64,000 nt of DNA from Elusimicrobiaceae bacterium (GTDB taxonomy: Bacteria > Elusimicrobiota > Elusimicrobia > Elusimicrobiales > Elusimicrobiaceae). Made by a program: the position numbers and the translations under genes. The first letter of the stretch is position 1; every line of letters begins with the position of its first letter. Of the stretch, positions 23,042 through 32,399 are shown in pieces. The DNA is taken from positions 174,908 through 238,907 of the forward strand of contig JAFXVA010000008.1 in the NCBI GenBank assembly GCA_017534965.1, read 5' to 3'. The notes below the pieces were generated by a model, which searched no databases, was not told the origin of the DNA, and was given only the letters and a program-made list of their open reading frames with translations.

Positions 23042-25618
23042 ATGATTACAAATTTAATAGAAAAAGTTATCGGAACAAAAAGCGAAAGACAATTAAAAAA
23101 ACTTTATCCTATTGTCCAAAAAATAAATGATTTAGAAAAAACAATAGCACCTTTAACAGATGAAGAATTAAAAAATAAAACTCAAGAATTTAAAGATAGA
23201 CTCGCTAAAGGGCAAACTCTTGATGATATCTTGCCGGAAGCTTTTGCCGTAGTCAGAGAAGCTGCAAAAAGAGTTTTGGGTCTTCGCCATTATGATGTGC
23301 AATTACTTGGCGGTATGGTTTTACACCAAGGCAAAATTGCCGAAATGCGCACCGGCGAAGGTAAAACTTTAGTTGCTACTTTGCCTTCTTACTTAAATGC
23401 TTTAACAGGTAAAGGGGTCCACGTTGTTACTGTTAACGATTATCTTGCTAAACGCGATAGAGAGTGGATGGGCCCTGTTCATGAATTTTTAGGTCTTAGT
23501 GTCGGTTTTATTAGTCACGATATGGATAATGCCCAAAGGCAAGAGATGTATCAAAAAGATATCACTTATGTTACCAACAATGAACTTGGCTTTGACTATT
23601 TAAGGGATAATATGGTCGTCCGCGCACAAGATAGAGTGCAACGCCCCTTAAATTTCTGTATCGTTGACGAAGTGGACTCTATTTTAATCGATGAAGCAAG
23701 AACGCCTTTAATTATTTCCGGCCCGACAGATGATAAAACCGATAAATATTATATTGTTAATCGCTTAGTTCCGCAATTTAAAGTTCGCAAAATTACTGAA
23801 AGAGATGAAGTTAACGCTAAATATGCAGGCGAAGATCTTGCCAAAGGTTATGATGCTTTAATTGATGAAAAAAACCAAACTGTTACTTTAACGGATCAAG
23901 GGGTTGCCGCAGCAGAAAAAATGCTTGGTATTCCCAATTTGTATGATGATGTTCAATCAGAGTGGGTGCACCATATTAATCAGGCTTTGCGCGCCCATCA
24001 TCTTTACAAAAGGGAAGATCACTACATTGTTAAAGATGGCGAAGTTATTATCGTAGATGAATTTACCGGCCGTCTTATGCCGGGACGCAGATGGTCTGAT
24101 GGTTTACACCAAGCTATAGAAGCCAAAGAACATATCGCAATTAAAGAAGAAAACCAAACTCTTGCTACAATTACTTTCCAAAATTTCTTTAAACTTTATA
24201 ATAAACTTTCCGGTATGACAGGTACTGCCATGACCGAGGCAAATGAATTTTGGACTATTTATAAACTTGATGTGGTTGAAATTCCTTCCAATAAACCTTG
24301 CCAAAGAATTGACTATCCGGATGTGGTCTTCCGCACAGAAGATGAAAAATTTGATGCCGTTGTAGAAGAAATTGAAAAACTTTGGAGAAAGGGCCTTCCC
24401 GTCTTGGTAGGCACGCGTTCTATTGAAAAATCAGAGCATCTATCCGAAATGTTAAGACGCAAAGCCATACCGCACAAAGTTTTAAATGCTAAATATCACG
24501 AGATGGAAGCCCAAATCATCAGCCAAGCCGGCAGAAAAGGCGCTGTTACCATTGCAACAAATATGGCAGGGCGCGGAACAGATATTGTTTTAGGCGGAAA
24601 TCCTGTTAATAAAGAAGAACAAGAATTTATTGAAGCAAACGGCGGCTTAACTGTTATTGGCACAGAACGTCACGAAAGCCGCCGTATTGATAACCAGCTT
24701 CGCGGTCGCTGCGCAAGACAGGGAGATAAAGGTTCAAGCCGTTTCTATGTCGCATTAAACGATGAACTTATGCGCCTTTTCGGCAGTGAAAAAATTTCTA
24801 CCATTATGGGCCATTTAGGTATGAAAAAAGGTGAGGCCTTGGAATCTTCTCTTTTGTCTTCCCAAATAGCCCGCGCTCAAAGAAGAGTTGAAGGCCATAA
24901 CTTTGATATCCGCAAACATTTGCTTGATTATGATAAAGTTATGAATCAACAGAGAACAGCCGTTTATAACTTAAGAAATGCCATTTTAGACGGAGTTAAT
25001 TTTAACGATAGAACGCACGAAATGATAGCTGAAACAGCAGCTGATTTATTTTATAAATTTTATAATGAAAAGCACCCCACCAGATCTGATTTTAACTCTA
25101 TAAACACTCTTTTTAAGAGAATTTTTACTATAGATATTAATTTAGACAGCGAAAATATTAAAGGAAAGAAAGCCGATGATCTTTTGCAAGATTTAACAGA
25201 TAAAGCAATAGAAGCTTGCAAACAAAGGGCAAATTACTTTAAAGAGCAAGGCATAGATTTTTCTGAAATTGAAAGAATGCTCCTTTTACAACTTTTGGAC
25301 CAAGCTTGGAAGCAACATCTTTACGAACTTGACCAAATGCAAAAGAGTATTAATTTGCGTGCTTACGGCCAAAAAGATCCTTTAATTGAATATCAAAAAG
25401 AATCTTATTCTCTGTATCTTGCAATGATGAACAGGATCAGAGATCTTTTTGTAGAATATATCTTCCGTTTGCAGTTGCCTCCGCAAAGAAGGCCTGTGCA
25501 GCAAGTAAGACATGAGCAAACAAAAGATGCTCAAGGTCAGGAGATACATAAAATCGGGCGTAATGATTTATGCCCCTGCGGAAGCGGTAAAAAATATAAA
25601 AAGTGTTGTGGAAAATGA
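23042..25618 (+). CDS. secA: protein translocase ATPase SecA
   Basis: 858 residues. MRTGEGKTL (Walker A) near residue 103, [21 protein letters not shown] (DEAD motif) and [16 protein letters not shown] are the motor motifs. The C-terminus has the zinc-binding [15 protein letters not shown] tail that contacts SecB or phospholipid. It drives preproteins through SecYEG. It sits after nifS and its stop overlaps the start of lnt as ATGA. Confidence 0.98.
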   Translation: MITNLIEKVIGTKSERQLKKLYPIVQKINDLEKTIAPLTDEELKNKTQEFKDRLAKGQTLDDILPEAFAVVREAAKRVLGLRHYDVQLLGGMVLHQGKIAEMRTGEGKTLVATLPSYLNALTGKGVHVVTVNDYLAKRDREWMGPVHEFLGLSVGFISHDMDNAQRQEMYQKDITYVTNNELGFDYLRDNMVVRAQDRVQRPLNFCIVDEVDSILIDEARTPLIISGPTDDKTDKYYIVNRLVPQFKVRKITERDEVNAKYAGEDLAKGYDALIDEKNQTVTLTDQGVAAAEKMLGIPNLYDDVQSEWVHHINQALRAHHLYKREDHYIVKDGEVIIVDEFTGRLMPGRRWSDGLHQAIEAKEHIAIKEENQTLATITFQNFFKLYNKLSGMTGTAMTEANEFWTIYKLDVVEIPSNKPCQRIDYPDVVFRTEDEKFDAVVEEIEKLWRKGLPVLVGTRSIEKSEHLSEMLRRKAIPHKVLNAKYHEMEAQIISQAGRKGAVTIATNMAGRGTDIVLGGNPVNKEEQEFIEANGGLTVIGTERHESRRIDNQLRGRCARQGDKGSSRFYVALNDELMRLFGSEKISTIMGHLGMKKGEALESSLLSSQIARAQRRVEGHNFDIRKHLLDYDKVMNQQRTAVYNLRNAILDGVNFNDRTHEMIAETAADLFYKFYNEKHPTRSDFNSINTLFKRIFTIDINLDSENIKGKKADDLLQDLTDKAIEACKQRANYFKEQGIDFSEIERMLLLQLLDQAWKQHLYELDQMQKSINLRAYGQKDPLIEYQKESYSLYLAMMNRIRDLFVEYIFRLQLPPQRRPVQQVRHEQTKDAQGQEIHKIGRNDLCPCGSGKKYKKCCGK

Positions 25619-27504
25619 ACAAAGAGGAATTAATAAATAAAATAAAAGAAATTTCAATTAAAACGTTTTCTGTAATAAAACAGAAAGCCCAAGAAGTTTT
25701 TGCTAATTTAAAAGCTAAATATCAAGCGGCAAAAGCTAAAAAAGAAAACTCTGTCAAACCTATGAATATTTATGAAGATAAAAATAGAGAGTTAAACCCT
25801 GCAACGGCTACTTTTTCTTTAAAGCCAATGTCTCTCAGCGGGCAAAAAGTTTCTATTAAAAGATCTTTGCTTTCTTCTTTGAAAGGTTTTTCTTCTCCTT
25901 TTAAGAATCGCCATATCAGTGGTTTTACTGCTGCAGTTTTGTTTTTAGGCTCTTCTGTTCTTTCTGCTTGGCTTTTAGGGCTAAGTTTTAATACGGAAGC
26001 TAAACCCTATTGTGCTTTTATAGCCTTTTTCTTAATAGGTTTTGCCATTAAAAATATAAAAACAGCAAAGGGAAGTTCCTTTTATGGTTTAATTACAGGT
26101 CTTTTATCCAATATCTTTATTTGCGGTTGGATTTATGATACGGTTTTTGGTGGCACGGCTAATTCTACAATGTCTTTGTGGGCTTTAATTGGTTTATCTT
26201 TAGTTCTTACAATTCCTTATATTCTTTTTGCTTTTTTCGCCTGGCAGTATAAACATAAAATTATTCTATATCCTTTTGCCAGTGCTTGCGCTTGGGTTGC
26301 TCTTGAAGTTTTGTTTCAACTTATTTCATATAAATGGATGGGCTTTCCTTGGTTTGTTTTGGGTTATACTCAATATGCAAATTTGGAACTTATTCAAATC
26401 AGTTCTGTTTTAGGTGTTTACGGTATTAGTTTCTTTATAGTATTTTGTTCTTTTAGTGCGTCTGTTGTATTAGGAAAGGATATAAAGTTTAAAGATAGAT
26501 TCACAGGTTTTCTATTCATTGTAATTGCTGCCTTTTTATTTTTGGGTTATGGCAAAAAACAATTAGAAGCCGCTTCTCAACCTAAAGAAGAAAGTAAAAT
26601 TATAAAAGTTGCTATCGTTCAACCCAATACTCATAAAGATATGTTTGAGGGCAATATCCAGGTTGTGCAACAAAAACTTAATAATATTGCTTATGCCTTA
26701 CAAAATTATCCGGATTTAGATTTAGTTGTTTGGCCGGAAAGCACTTTGCCCGATTATTTAGAAGAAGGTTCTTTGAAAGATTTTATGGCACAACTTTCCG
26801 CTAATGTAAAAACCTATCAAATTGCAGGCGGTTCCTCTCTTGTTAAAGCAGATACTAAACAAGATAAAGAAACCGAAGATTCCGTCCAAGAGTTTGTTGC
26901 TGCCGGTTTATATCATCAGGGCAAACTAATAGATAAACATTATAAACGTAAACTTGTTCCTTTTGGCGAATATTTACCTCTTAATAAATATTTAAAAGAT
27001 GTCTATGAAAAAAATGAAATCTCTTCTTTAACAGGCACTTATGTCAGTGGTAGTGGTCCTGCCAAAGTTTTTGTTTTACAGGGCGAAAAGGAAAGTTCTT
27101 TTGGTCCGCAAATTTGTTTTGAAAGTATTTTCCCTATTTTATGGCGTTTACAAGTTCTTAGCGGGGCAGAATTCTTTGTTAATCTTTCTAATGATGGCTG
27201 GTTCTTAAAAACTGCCGCTCCTTATCAACATTTACGCCTTAATGTTTTTAGGGCAGTGGAAAATAACCGCCCTATTTTACGCAGCACAAACAATGGCATT
27301 TCTGCTTATATAAACAATATCGGTAAAATAGAATATCATAGCACTCTTGATGAGCAAGATATTAAATTTATAGATCTTGTTTTGCCTTTAAACCAAAATA
27401 AAACTTTCTATTCCCGCTATGGCGATATTTTTGGCTTTTTATGTTTATTTTTAACTTTAATTTTTTCTTATAGTTGTTTAGATATTACAAAAGAAAATGA
27501 TTGA
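25615..27504 (+). CDS. lnt: apolipoprotein N-acyltransferase with an extended N-terminus
   Basis: 629 residues from MNKEELINK at 25615; a start at 25603 is less likely. About 95 residues of lysine-rich helical sequence come first, which usual Lnt proteins (about 510 residues) lack. Then come multiple membrane segments and a periplasmic nitrilase domain. The catalytic Glu lies in WPESTLPDY, the Lys in [13 protein letters not shown] and the Cys in QICFESIFP. It N-acylates lipoproteins, consistent with the many lipoboxes in this window. It overlaps prfB by 8 bases. Confidence 0.93.
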   Translation: MNKEELINKIKEISIKTFSVIKQKAQEVFANLKAKYQAAKAKKENSVKPMNIYEDKNRELNPATATFSLKPMSLSGQKVSIKRSLLSSLKGFSSPFKNRHISGFTAAVLFLGSSVLSAWLLGLSFNTEAKPYCAFIAFFLIGFAIKNIKTAKGSSFYGLITGLLSNIFICGWIYDTVFGGTANSTMSLWALIGLSLVLTIPYILFAFFAWQYKHKIILYPFASACAWVALEVLFQLISYKWMGFPWFVLGYTQYANLELIQISSVLGVYGISFFIVFCSFSASVVLGKDIKFKDRFTGFLFIVIAAFLFLGYGKKQLEAASQPKEESKIIKVAIVQPNTHKDMFEGNIQVVQQKLNNIAYALQNYPDLDLVVWPESTLPDYLEEGSLKDFMAQLSANVKTYQIAGGSSLVKADTKQDKETEDSVQEFVAAGLYHQGKLIDKHYKRKLVPFGEYLPLNKYLKDVYEKNEISSLTGTYVSGSGPAKVFVLQGEKESSFGPQICFESIFPILWRLQVLSGAEFFVNLSNDGWFLKTAAPYQHLRLNVFRAVENNRPILRSTNNGISAYINNIGKIEYHSTLDEQDIKFIDLVLPLNQNKTFYSRYGDIFGFLCLFLTLIFSYSCLDITKEND

Positions 27505-28603
27505 AAATAAAGACATACAAAATCAACTAGATGATTTTACTTCCCGTTTAGAAACTATTTATAAAGTCCAAAATATTGCACAGAAACAAGAAGATTTAAA
27601 AAAACTGGAAGAGGTATCTTCTGCGCCTGATTTTTGGAATAACGCTGAAAAAGCAAAAGAAATTTCTAAACAAATAGATATTTTAAAAACAGCAATATCT
27701 TCTTATCAAGAATTAAAAAAAGAATTAGAAGATAATAAAACCCTTTTTGAACTTGCGCTTGATATGCAGGATGAAAAAGAACTTGAAAATCTTGCCTCAA
27801 GTTTAATTAATTTTGCCGCTAAGTTAAAAGCTTTGGAATTTAAAACAAAACTTTGCCACCCTAATGATAAATTAAATGCAATTGTCAGTATTCACGCAGG
27901 GGCAGGCGGCACGGAATCTTGCGATTGGGCTGATATGCTTCTTAGAATGTATACCCGTTGGGCAGAAGCACATGGCTATAAAATACATATAACAGATGTT
28001 TTACCGGGTGAAGAAGCTGGTATAAAAAATATAACTTTCTTTGTGGAAGGCCCCTTTGCTTACGGATTTTTAAAAAGCGAAAACGGCGTTCACCGCCTTG
28101 TCAGAATATCACCTTTTGATGCAAACAGCCGTCGTCATACTTCTTTTGCTTCTTTGGATGTTTTACCCGATATTGAAGACGATATTAATATAGAACTTTT
28201 AGATAAAGATTTAGAAATTACCACTTGCCGTTCCGGTGGGGCTGGCGGGCAAAATGTTAATAAGGTGGAAACAGCTGTGCGTATTCTGCATAAACCAACA
28301 GGCATAGTTGTTGCTTGCCAAGTGGAAAGAAGCCAACTTCAAAACAAAACGCGCGCTTTAAAAATGCTTAAAGCAAAACTTTATGAAATGGAACTTGATA
28401 AAAAGCGTAGTGAAATGGAACGCCACTACGGCCAAAAAGGTGATATTGCCTGGGGTCATCAAATTCGCTCTTATGTTTTTATGCCTTATCAAATGGTAAA
28501 AGATTTAAGAACCGGGCACGAAACTTCCAATATTCAAGGGGTTATGGATGGCGACCTTGACCCTTTTATGCAGTCCTATCTAGAATATACAGCAGGTAAA
28601 TAA
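27497..28603 (+). CDS. prfB: peptide chain release factor 2
   Basis: 368 residues. [15 protein letters not shown] contains the SPF tripeptide that reads UGA and UAA, and [17 protein letters not shown] contains the GGQ loop. The frame is continuous through the N-terminus, so the programmed +1 frameshift that controls RF2 in E. coli is absent. It overlaps lnt by 8 bases and ends TAATG with hemW. Confidence 0.96.
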   Translation: MIENKDIQNQLDDFTSRLETIYKVQNIAQKQEDLKKLEEVSSAPDFWNNAEKAKEISKQIDILKTAISSYQELKKELEDNKTLFELALDMQDEKELENLASSLINFAAKLKALEFKTKLCHPNDKLNAIVSIHAGAGGTESCDWADMLLRMYTRWAEAHGYKIHITDVLPGEEAGIKNITFFVEGPFAYGFLKSENGVHRLVRISPFDANSRRHTSFASLDVLPDIEDDINIELLDKDLEITTCRSGGAGGQNVNKVETAVRILHKPTGIVVACQVERSQLQNKTRALKMLKAKLYEMELDKKRSEMERHYGQKGDIAWGHQIRSYVFMPYQMVKDLRTGHETSNIQGVMDGDLDPFMQSYLEYTAGK

Positions 28604-29682
28604 TGAACGGGCTTTATATCCATATTCCCTTTTGTGTTTCAAAATGTTTTTATTGCAATTTTGTATCTTTCAAAACTTCGCTTTCTTTTCAAAAAAAATA
28701 TATTAAAGAACTTTGCACAGAAATAAAAAACAAAAGAAACTTAATAAAACCAAAGACTTTATATATCGGCGGTGGCACGCCAAGTTTTTTAAGCCCCCAA
28801 TTATTAACAGAACTTTTTAAAACAATAGAAAAAAACTTCGGTCCTATCAAAAATTTCAAAGAAAGCACTATTGAAGCAAATGTTGAAAGTCTTACCCCTG
28901 CCAAAATAAAATTATTTAAAAAATATGGATTTACCCGTCTTAGTCTTGGCCTTCAAAGCCCAGATAATAAATATTTAAAAATTATAGGCCGCGCACACAC
29001 TTTGGAGCATTTTTTAAAAGTTTACACACTTGCCAAAAAATATTTTGATAATATTAACATTGATTTAATTGCCAATTTACCAAACCAAACTTTAGCCGAG
29101 TTTTCTGCCGGCGTTAAAAAAGTTATTTCCTTAAAGCCAAAACATATTTCTTTATACGCACTTGAAATTGAAGAAGGTTGCGTGCTTTATCAAAAAGGTT
29201 TTACTACCGATGATGATTTATGTTTAAAAATGCTAAAGAAAGCAGCTGCTTTGCTTGAAAATGCCGGATATACGCAATATGAAATTTCTAATTTTGCACA
29301 AAAAGGCGCGGAAAGTTTGCATAATAAAAACTATTGGCAAAGTGGCAGTTATCTTGGTCTTGGTGTAGCGGCTTCTTCTTATTTAAAAGGTGTTCGCTCT
29401 ACTAATACAAGTGACTTAAAAAAATATTTAACACAAAAAAACAAAACGGCTTTCAGCGAAAAACTAACAGGCAAAGCAAAAGAGGGGGAAAGGATTATTT
29501 TGGCCTTGCGTATGTTAGATGGTTTTAAACCGACAAAAAAAATGCTTCAATTATTTAAGAAAGATTTTGATAGTTTAAAGAAAGAAAAACTGATTTTTTC
29601 AAAACAAGGGAAACTTGCCTTAACCGAGCAAGGCAAATATTTGGCAAATCAAGTTTTCCGTCATTTTGTGGAGCCGTTTTAA
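28603..29682 (+). CDS. hemW: HemW-like radical SAM protein
   Basis: 359 residues. LYIHIPFCVSKCFYCNF has the CxxxCxxC cluster motif followed by N-F, as in HemW, rather than the additional Cys of true coproporphyrinogen oxidase HemN. GGGTPSFL and SLGLQSPDNKYLKIIGR are typical. HemW binds heme and is considered a heme chaperone or insertase. No other heme gene is visible, so the role in this organism is uncertain. It is joined by TAATG overlaps to prfB and the CofE-like gene. Confidence 0.9.
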   Translation: MNGLYIHIPFCVSKCFYCNFVSFKTSLSFQKKYIKELCTEIKNKRNLIKPKTLYIGGGTPSFLSPQLLTELFKTIEKNFGPIKNFKESTIEANVESLTPAKIKLFKKYGFTRLSLGLQSPDNKYLKIIGRAHTLEHFLKVYTLAKKYFDNINIDLIANLPNQTLAEFSAGVKKVISLKPKHISLYALEIEEGCVLYQKGFTTDDDLCLKMLKKAAALLENAGYTQYEISNFAQKGAESLHNKNYWQSGSYLGLGVAASSYLKGVRSTNTSDLKKYLTQKNKTAFSEKLTGKAKEGERIILALRMLDGFKPTKKMLQLFKKDFDSLKKEKLIFSKQGKLALTEQGKYLANQVFRHFVEPF

Positions 29683-30377
29683 TGCAAATAACAACTTTTA
29701 AAACAAAAATTTTTAAAGAAAAAGAAGATTTACCTTCTTTTATTTATCAGCATTTAAAAAAAGTGCCAAATAAAAGTATTATTGTAGTATCAAGCAAACT
29801 CGTGGCTCTTTGGCGTGGAACACTTGCCCCGCTGAAAGATAAAGATAAACTTATCAAACAGGAAAGCCAGCACTATTTAAAAACCGCACTTTGTTATTTT
29901 ACAATTAAAGATAATATGGTTATGACAAATGCCGGCATCGATGAAAGTAATGTTAAAGGCAAACTTTTGCTTTTGCCCAAAGATTTATATAAATGCGTCG
30001 ATGATTTAAGAAGAGAATTAAAGAAAAAATATAAAGTTAAAAATCTTGGTCTTATTATAACTGATAGTATGATTTTACCTCTTCGTTCAGGGGTAATAAA
30101 TGCAGCTGTTGCCTATAGCGGTTTTAAAGGCGTTCAAAATAATATCGGCAAAAAAGATATTTACGGCAGAAAGTTAAAAACAACACTTGTAAACGCGGCA
30201 GATTCTCTTGCCACTGCTGCCGGTTTTTTGATGGGTGAAGCTGCGCAGAAAACCCCTCTTGCTTTAATACAAAATGCGCCTGTTATTTTTACAAAAAAAT
30301 CTCGCAAAGGGGAAATGAAGTATCCTCTTAAATATGACTTATATTATCCTTTTTTAAAGAAGTTTTTTAAAGTTTAA
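29682..30377 (+). CDS. CofE-like gamma-glutamyl ligase
   Basis: 231 residues. VVSSKLVALWRG, MTNAGIDESNV, LGLIITDSMILPLRSG, AVAYSGFKGVQNNIGKKDIYGRKLKTTLVNAADSLATAAGFLMGE match the F420-0:gamma-glutamyl ligase (COG1478) family. No other F420 gene is visible. In Chlamydia a member of this family has been shown to act as a folylpolyglutamate synthase, so adding glutamate to folate is a plausible alternative. It is the last gene of the nifU-to-cofE run. Confidence 0.8.
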   Translation: MQITTFKTKIFKEKEDLPSFIYQHLKKVPNKSIIVVSSKLVALWRGTLAPLKDKDKLIKQESQHYLKTALCYFTIKDNMVMTNAGIDESNVKGKLLLLPKDLYKCVDDLRRELKKKYKVKNLGLIITDSMILPLRSGVINAAVAYSGFKGVQNNIGKKDIYGRKLKTTLVNAADSLATAAGFLMGEAAQKTPLALIQNAPVIFTKKSRKGEMKYPLKYDLYYPFLKKFFKV

Positions 30378-31476
30378 CAGAATAATTTAAAGCACCTTTA
30401 ATTGCTTCAAGAGCGTAATTATCCGTCATACCTGCAATATAATCGCTTACAATTTGATTTGCGCTGGCGTTTTCTTTTATATAAACCGCTTTCATTGCCT
30501 GTAAATAGTGCGTAAACATTTTTGCTGTTTGTTTATGTTCTATGCCGTCAAGCAAAGTCCAGCCGTATTTTTCAAAAAGGGCTTTATAATAGTCAAATAA
30601 TTCTTGCAGGGCTTTTTGCAGTTTTTCTCTGCCTTCTTTAATTGAGGGGTGGCCGTAAATATATTTGTAATTAAACTTTTTTAATTCGCCCATAATTTCA
30701 AACTTTTCTTGTGAAAAACCGATATAATCTTTATCTTTGGAGTTTTCGGTTAAATCATTAATTAAAGTGTTAATAATTTCGCCGTTATTTTGGCCTAGTT
30801 CTTTTCTGATAATCAAAGGAACATCTTCAAAAGTTATAAGTTTCTCTCTAACAGCGTCTTCAATATCTCTACCAAAATAAGCAATTTTATCGGAAATACG
30901 CACAATACATCCCTCATAAGTTGTAGGCAGATGTTTGCGGTCTTTAATTTTTTCAAGATCATTTAAAGTTTTGCTTGGTTTTAATTGGTTATTATAAAAA
31001 TCCTCTCCGCAATGGCACATAATGCCATCTTTAACTGCGTAAGTTAAGTTTAGCCCTTGCCCGTAATTTGTTATATGTTCTACAACGCGGTAGCCGTTAA
31101 TTTCGTGCATAAAAGTTTCAGGCGCAATTTTTTTGCTTATAGCACTTTCGCCTTCATGGCCGAAAGGTGCGTGCCCTAAATCGTGGGCTAGTCCGATTGC
31201 GTAAGCAAGTTCTTCATCAAGTTGCCAATTACCGGAAGTATTTAAACCTTTACAAATAGTTTTTGCAATAGTTGCCACGTGTAAAACATGTTCAATTCTG
31301 GTGCAGATATGGTCATTATCAGGGTCGGCAAAAACTTGTGTTTTACTTTTTAATCTTCTAAAGGGCTGGGAGTGAACTATTTTGGTTTGGTCCCTAAAAT
31401 ATTCTCCGCGCACATCACTTGTGGTCGGGTGTGTTCTTTTTGTATAAACTTCATTTGGAAAAGGATTTTTATTCAT
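30367..31476 (-). CDS. dgt: deoxyguanosinetriphosphate triphosphohydrolase-like protein
   Basis: 369 residues. PFRRLKSKTQVFADPDNDHICTRIEHVLHVATIAKTI and GLAHDLGHAPFGHEGE supply the HD-domain metal ligands typical of the dGTPase family. These enzymes cleave dNTPs to deoxynucleoside and triphosphate, balancing dNTP pools. The frame stays open to 31665, but that would run through coaD; the proper start is MNKNPFPNEVY at 31476. No Shine-Dalgarno; TATAAT lies exactly 6 nt before the ATG. The 3' end overlaps the convergent CofE-like gene by 11 bases. Confidence 0.92.
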   Translation of the reverse strand: MNKNPFPNEVYTKRTHPTTSDVRGEYFRDQTKIVHSQPFRRLKSKTQVFADPDNDHICTRIEHVLHVATIAKTICKGLNTSGNWQLDEELAYAIGLAHDLGHAPFGHEGESAISKKIAPETFMHEINGYRVVEHITNYGQGLNLTYAVKDGIMCHCGEDFYNNQLKPSKTLNDLEKIKDRKHLPTTYEGCIVRISDKIAYFGRDIEDAVREKLITFEDVPLIIRKELGQNNGEIINTLINDLTENSKDKDYIGFSQEKFEIMGELKKFNYKYIYGHPSIKEGREKLQKALQELFDYYKALFEKYGWTLLDGIEHKQTAKMFTHYLQAMKAVYIKENASANQIVSDYIAGMTDNYALEAIKGALNYSVKL

Positions 31477-31500
31477 AAAAATATTATATATAATTAAAAT
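31477..31500. promoter_or_regulatory. 24-bp divergent promoter region between dgt and coaD
   Basis: The whole gap between two divergent ATGs is 24 bp and holds TATAAT in both directions: 31488-31483 for dgt and 31489-31494 for coaD, each 6 nt from its ATG. Both -35 regions must lie inside the opposite gene, and both mRNAs would start at or next to the ATG. Confidence 0.6.
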
Positions 31501-31986
31501 ATGAAGAAAAACATAGCAGTTTATCCAGGAACTTTTGATGCCGCTACAAACGGCCACCTTGATATTATTAAAAGGGCGGCAAAATTGTTTGATAAAGTTA
31601 TCGTTGCTGTTTTGGTAAACCAAAACAAAAAAACGATTTTCAGCGTTAAAGAACGCCTTAAACATTTAAGAGAAATTACTAAAGATATACCTAATGTCGA
31701 AGTGGATTCCTTTGAAGGTCTTTTGGCTGAATATATGAAAAAGAAAGATTCTTGTATAGCGGTTCGCGGACTTCGCGCCGTCAGCGATCTTGAATATGAG
31801 TTTCAAATGGCTAACACAAACCGAGCTTTAAATAAGGAAATGGATACAATTTTTCTAATGCCGCGTGCGCGTTATACCTATTTAAGTTCTTCTATGGTTA
31901 GGGAAGTTTACTCCCTCGGTGGCCGCTTGCAAGATTATGTGCCGGAAATTGTTGAAAAAGCATTAATTAAGCATTACAAAAAATAA
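31501..31986 (+). CDS. coaD: phosphopantetheine adenylyltransferase
   Basis: 161 residues. AVYPGTFDAATNGHLDIIKRA has the T/HxGH nucleotidyltransferase motif. AVRGLRAVSDLEYEFQMANTNR and YLSSSMVREVYSLGG are CoaD signatures. It makes dephospho-CoA from phosphopantetheine and ATP. The -10 hexamer 6 nt before the ATG and lack of a ribosome-binding site suggest a leaderless mRNA. A small lipoprotein gene follows 11 bases later. Confidence 0.96.
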   Translation: MKKNIAVYPGTFDAATNGHLDIIKRAAKLFDKVIVAVLVNQNKKTIFSVKERLKHLREITKDIPNVEVDSFEGLLAEYMKKKDSCIAVRGLRAVSDLEYEFQMANTNRALNKEMDTIFLMPRARYTYLSSSMVREVYSLGGRLQDYVPEIVEKALIKHYKK

Positions 31987-31997
31987 AGGAGTTTTTT

Positions 31998-32327
31998 ATG
32001 AAAAGACATTTATGTTTATTATTTATTTCTCTTTTTGTTTTTGCCGGATGCGGCGAAACAGGGAAAAAAGTCGGAGCAGCTGCTTTAGCTGTTGGTGGTT
32101 TGGCTGTTTTGGCTGCAGATATTGCAGATGACTGGAATGGCAAAAATTTTGATGAATATGTTAGACTAAAAGGCGTTCCCACTTCCCAATATGCCGATTC
32201 CTCGGGCAATACAACCTATGCCTATGTAAAAATGTGCCCGAATAATCAAGGTCAGGAAGAAACTAATGTTGTAGTAGATAAAAACAAAAAAATTCTTGCA
32301 GTTAATCAAGTTAGTTCTTGCAAATAA
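31998..32327 (+). CDS. small lipoprotein
   Basis: 109 residues with a lipoprotein signal ending VFAG|C near residue 17. A hydrophobic Ala/Val/Gly stretch follows (AAALAVGGLAVLAADIA), then a small domain containing GVPTSQYADSSGNTTYAYVKMC and a final SSC. The pattern is like small outer-membrane-associated lipoproteins of the SmpA/OmlA type, but I cannot assign a family. AAGGAG precedes the start. Confidence 0.75.
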   Translation: MKRHLCLLFISLFVFAGCGETGKKVGAAALAVGGLAVLAADIADDWNGKNFDEYVRLKGVPTSQYADSSGNTTYAYVKMCPNNQGQEETNVVVDKNKKILAVNQVSSCK

Positions 32328-32348
32328 AGTATAAAAATTATTTTTAAA

Positions 32349-32387
32349 ATAAAACGCCCCTTGTTAAAGTTTAGCAAGGGGTGTTTT
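32349..32387. terminator. bidirectional terminator between the lipoprotein gene and mutL
   Basis: AAAACGCCCCTTG and CAAGGGGTGTTTT form a stem with T and A runs on either side, between convergent genes. Confidence 0.85.
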
Positions 32388-32399
32388 GCGTAAAAGATT

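Noticed and set aside
31477..31665. Upstream extension of dgt
   Set aside because: It is antisense to coaD; the family's N-terminal region begins at MNKNPFPNEVY (31476).
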